Shown one piece after another: positions 63,301-64,000 of a DNA stretch of 64,000 nt. The stretch lies in the NCBI GenBank assembly GCA_965112735.1, contig OZ218951.1:2976001-3040000 (forward strand). The letters run 5' to 3'. Both the position numbers and the translations under genes were made by a program. Numbering within the stretch: the stretch's first letter is position 1; each line of letters opens with the position of its first letter. The notes beneath the pieces were generated by a model that saw only the letters and a program-made list of their open reading frames with translations, ran no database searches and was not told where the DNA came from. The stretch comes from Phaeosaccion multiseriatum (Eukaryota > Ochrophyta, other classes).

Positions 63301-64000
63301 ATGCCTCTCTACCATCTCCTACTACTGTTCCTCTCTTCCTCTTCCTCTCTCTCCCTCTTCCCCCCCCTCTCTTTCCCTCGCTCTCTCTTTGTGTGTGTGT
63401 GTCTCTCTCTTTCGGTAGGTGGGTAGAATGGACAGTCGGGCGAGCATGCTATCGCGCCCGGGGGAAGCACAAGGTAAGGAGGGGGGGAGAGGCAGGCAGG
63501 GAGGGAGGGAGGGAGGGAGGGGAGGGGAGGGGAGGGGAGGGAGGGAGGGGAGGGGAGGCGAGGGGAGGGAGGGAGGGCGGGAGGGAGGGCGGGAGGGAGG
63601 GAAGGAGGGAAGGACGGAGGGAGGAAGAAAGCGAGGGAAGGAGGGAGGGAGGGAGGAGAGGGGGGGAGCGAGAGAGGGAGGGGAGGGAGGGCGGGAGGGA
63701 GGGAAGGAGGGAAGGAAGGAAGGAAGGAGGGAGGAAGAAAGCGAGGGAGGGAGGGGGGGAGGAAAGGAGGGAGCGAGGGGCGGAGAGAGGGAGGGAGGGA
63801 GGGAGGCTGGGAGGGAGGGAGGCAGGAAGGCAGGCAGGCAGGCAGGCATGCCTTCGATTTGCCTTTGCCCTGCCCAGCACGTGTATCATCCTTACCCTCT
63901 GCCATCCCTTCGTCCCCCCATCCGCTGCCATCCCCTCGTGCCCCCATCCGCTGCCATCCCCTCGTCCTCCCATCTGCTACCATCCCCGCGTCCCCCCATC
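49660..64000 (+). CDS. giant TerD-like / EF-hand / WD40-repeat protein, 3' end outside window
   Basis: Exons: 49660-49740, 50038-50337, 50776-50859, 51038-51217, 51352-52190, 52544-52769, 52985-53010, 53423-53499, 53800-53887, 54582-54776, 55136-55228, 55436-55506, 55764-55864, 55976-56088, 56245-56349, 56938-57039, 57220-57333, 57492-57559, 57830-58085, 59253-59370, 59674-59981, 60343 onward, to 61937, 62350-62490, 62744-62892, 63419-63473. The first part ([47 protein letters not shown]) looks like a TerD domain split by a low-complexity insert holding four GPDTHT repeats. An EF-hand loop follows ([15 protein letters not shown]). Many WD40 blades come next ([57 protein letters not shown]). 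EF-hand plus WD40 recalls the WDR49 group. The phase from exon 4 to 5 needs a weak donor near 51228. The frame also changes across the acidic and poly-Gly region at 60540-61730. Confidence 0.75.
51637..51710 (+). repeat. 18-bp coding tandem repeat, four copies
   Basis: The unit ggtcctgacacccacaca occurs four times in a row in exon 5 of the giant gene and encodes GPDTHT repeats. Confidence 0.95.
53120..53400 (+). repeat. (CACT)n tract before exon 8 of the giant gene
   Basis: About 280 bp of cact tetranucleotide with ctga, cacg and cattc variants, ending about 20 bp before the acceptor at 53422. Confidence 0.95.
53500..53697 (+). repeat. (GTGA)n tract after exon 8 of the giant gene
   Basis: Starts within the donor gtaagtgggtgtgagtaagtg and continues as gtga units for about 200 bp. 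Together with the CACT tract it makes nearly complementary repeats on the two sides of a 77-nt exon. Confidence 0.95.
53973..54570 (+). repeat. (TTC)n then (CTC)n, about 600 bp, before exon 10
   Basis: About 179 pure ttc triplets (53973-54510) change abruptly into ctc triplets with one ttc, ending 11 bp before the acceptor at 54581. The complementary strand is a pure GAA/GGA purine tract. Confidence 0.97.
56535..56915 (+). repeat. (CCCCT)n tract before exon 16 of the giant gene
   Basis: About 380 bp of cccct pentanucleotide with a longer superrepeat containing ctttctcttcccc. It ends about 20 bp before the acceptor at 56937. Confidence 0.95.
58080..58235 (+). repeat. (GGGT)n tract at the donor of exon 19
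   Basis: From the donor gtgagttgggtgggtg the intron continues as gggt/ggtt tetranucleotide with atgg variants for about 150 bp. Confidence 0.95.
58948..59250 (+). repeat. (CCCT)n tract before exon 20
   Basis: About 300 bp of ccct with ct-rich interruptions, ending directly at the acceptor at 59252. Confidence 0.95.
60001..60341 (+). repeat. (GT)n at a donor and (CA)n at the matching acceptor of one intron
   Basis: The intron after exon 21 begins gtgcgtgccg and turns into gt repeats (60001-60058), then gtga units. It ends with about 50 bp of ca repeat (60291-60341) that supplies the acceptor ag. The two ends are complementary. Confidence 0.95.
61491..61676 (+). repeat. (GGA)n microsatellite, about 62 copies
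   Basis: A nearly pure gga tract in the long frame of the giant gene, read as poly-Gly in one frame. Downstream of it the conserved protein resumes in a different frame (61731-61937). Confidence 0.95.
61983..62210 (+). repeat. (GGGA)n tract after the exon ending 61937
   Basis: About 225 bp of ggga tetranucleotide with two gacg interruptions, starting some 45 bp inside the intron. Confidence 0.95.
62925..63130 (+). repeat. (GGGA)n tract after the exon ending 62892
   Basis: About 205 bp of ggga with gaga and gacg interruptions, again close behind a donor. Confidence 0.95.
63474..64000 (+). other. intron of the giant gene up to the window edge
   Basis: From the donor gtaagg at 63474 the sequence is GGGA-rich to about 63850. 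It ends with an imperfect 29-30-bp tandem repeat (cccatccgctgccatcccct type) from about 63890 to the right edge. No further exon was seen. Confidence 0.6.

Overview
The window is nuclear DNA from a eukaryote. The genes have many short, mostly GT-AG introns, several proteins carry mitochondrial or secretory N-termini, and the genome is unusually dense in microsatellites, especially inside introns. A plant-type GT14 glycosyltransferase, an alternative oxidase, an NAD-dependent formate dehydrogenase, a DUF1772 membrane protein and polymorphic-membrane-protein-like repeats together suit a stramenopile alga, perhaps a eustigmatophyte such as Nannochloropsis/Microchloropsis. That placement is inference and has not been tested by any search. 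All exon models were read by eye from splice sites and reading phase.

Layout. 1-1.3 kb: 3' end of a membrane-protein gene (+). 2.8-5.5 kb: secreted PMP-like repeat protein (-). 5.7-6.2 kb: two small inverted-repeat elements. 6.3-7.2 kb: DUF1772-like membrane protein (-), divergent from the tRNA-splicing endonuclease subunit TSEN34 (+, 7.7-8.6 kb). 8.6-10.9 kb: gene-poor with small tandem repeats. 10.9-12.6 kb: secretory OTU cysteine protease (-), divergent from an 11-exon coiled-coil/multi-TM protein (+, 12.8-19.3 kb). 19.6-20.3 kb: weak gene candidate (-). 20.3-21.2 kb: RNA polymerase II subunit RPB11 (-), divergent from an intronless 1,443-residue coiled-coil gene (+, 21.6-26.0 kb). 26.3-30.0 kb: alternative oxidase (+). 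31.0-35.7 kb: formate dehydrogenase (+). 36.4-41.8 kb: GT14 glycosyltransferase (+). 42.5-42.9 kb: a 406-bp fold-back element with TA target duplications. 43.9-45.8 kb: Nudix hydrolase (-), divergent from a degenerate glycine-cleavage H-like protein (+, 46.1-47.7 kb). 48.4-49.0 kb: small single-pass membrane protein (-). 49.7 kb to the right edge: a very large gene (+) with a TerD-like region, an EF hand and many WD40 repeats; it runs off the window.

Themes. Five gene pairs are divergent with about 220-660 bp between start codons, so shared promoters are likely. AOX and formate dehydrogenase, both apparently mitochondrial, lie head to tail and could form a formate-to-NADH-to-AOX overflow route. 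The most general structural signal is that microsatellites sit against splice sites in a strand-specific way: GTGA/GT/GGGA tracts just after donors, CTC/CCCT/TTC/CA tracts just before acceptors. The candidates most worth follow-up are the TerD/EF-hand/WD40 fusion, the H-protein homologue without its lipoyl lysine, the bacterial-type formate dehydrogenase split into 16 exons, the secretory OTU protease, and two non-autonomous transposon-like elements with clear target-site duplications.
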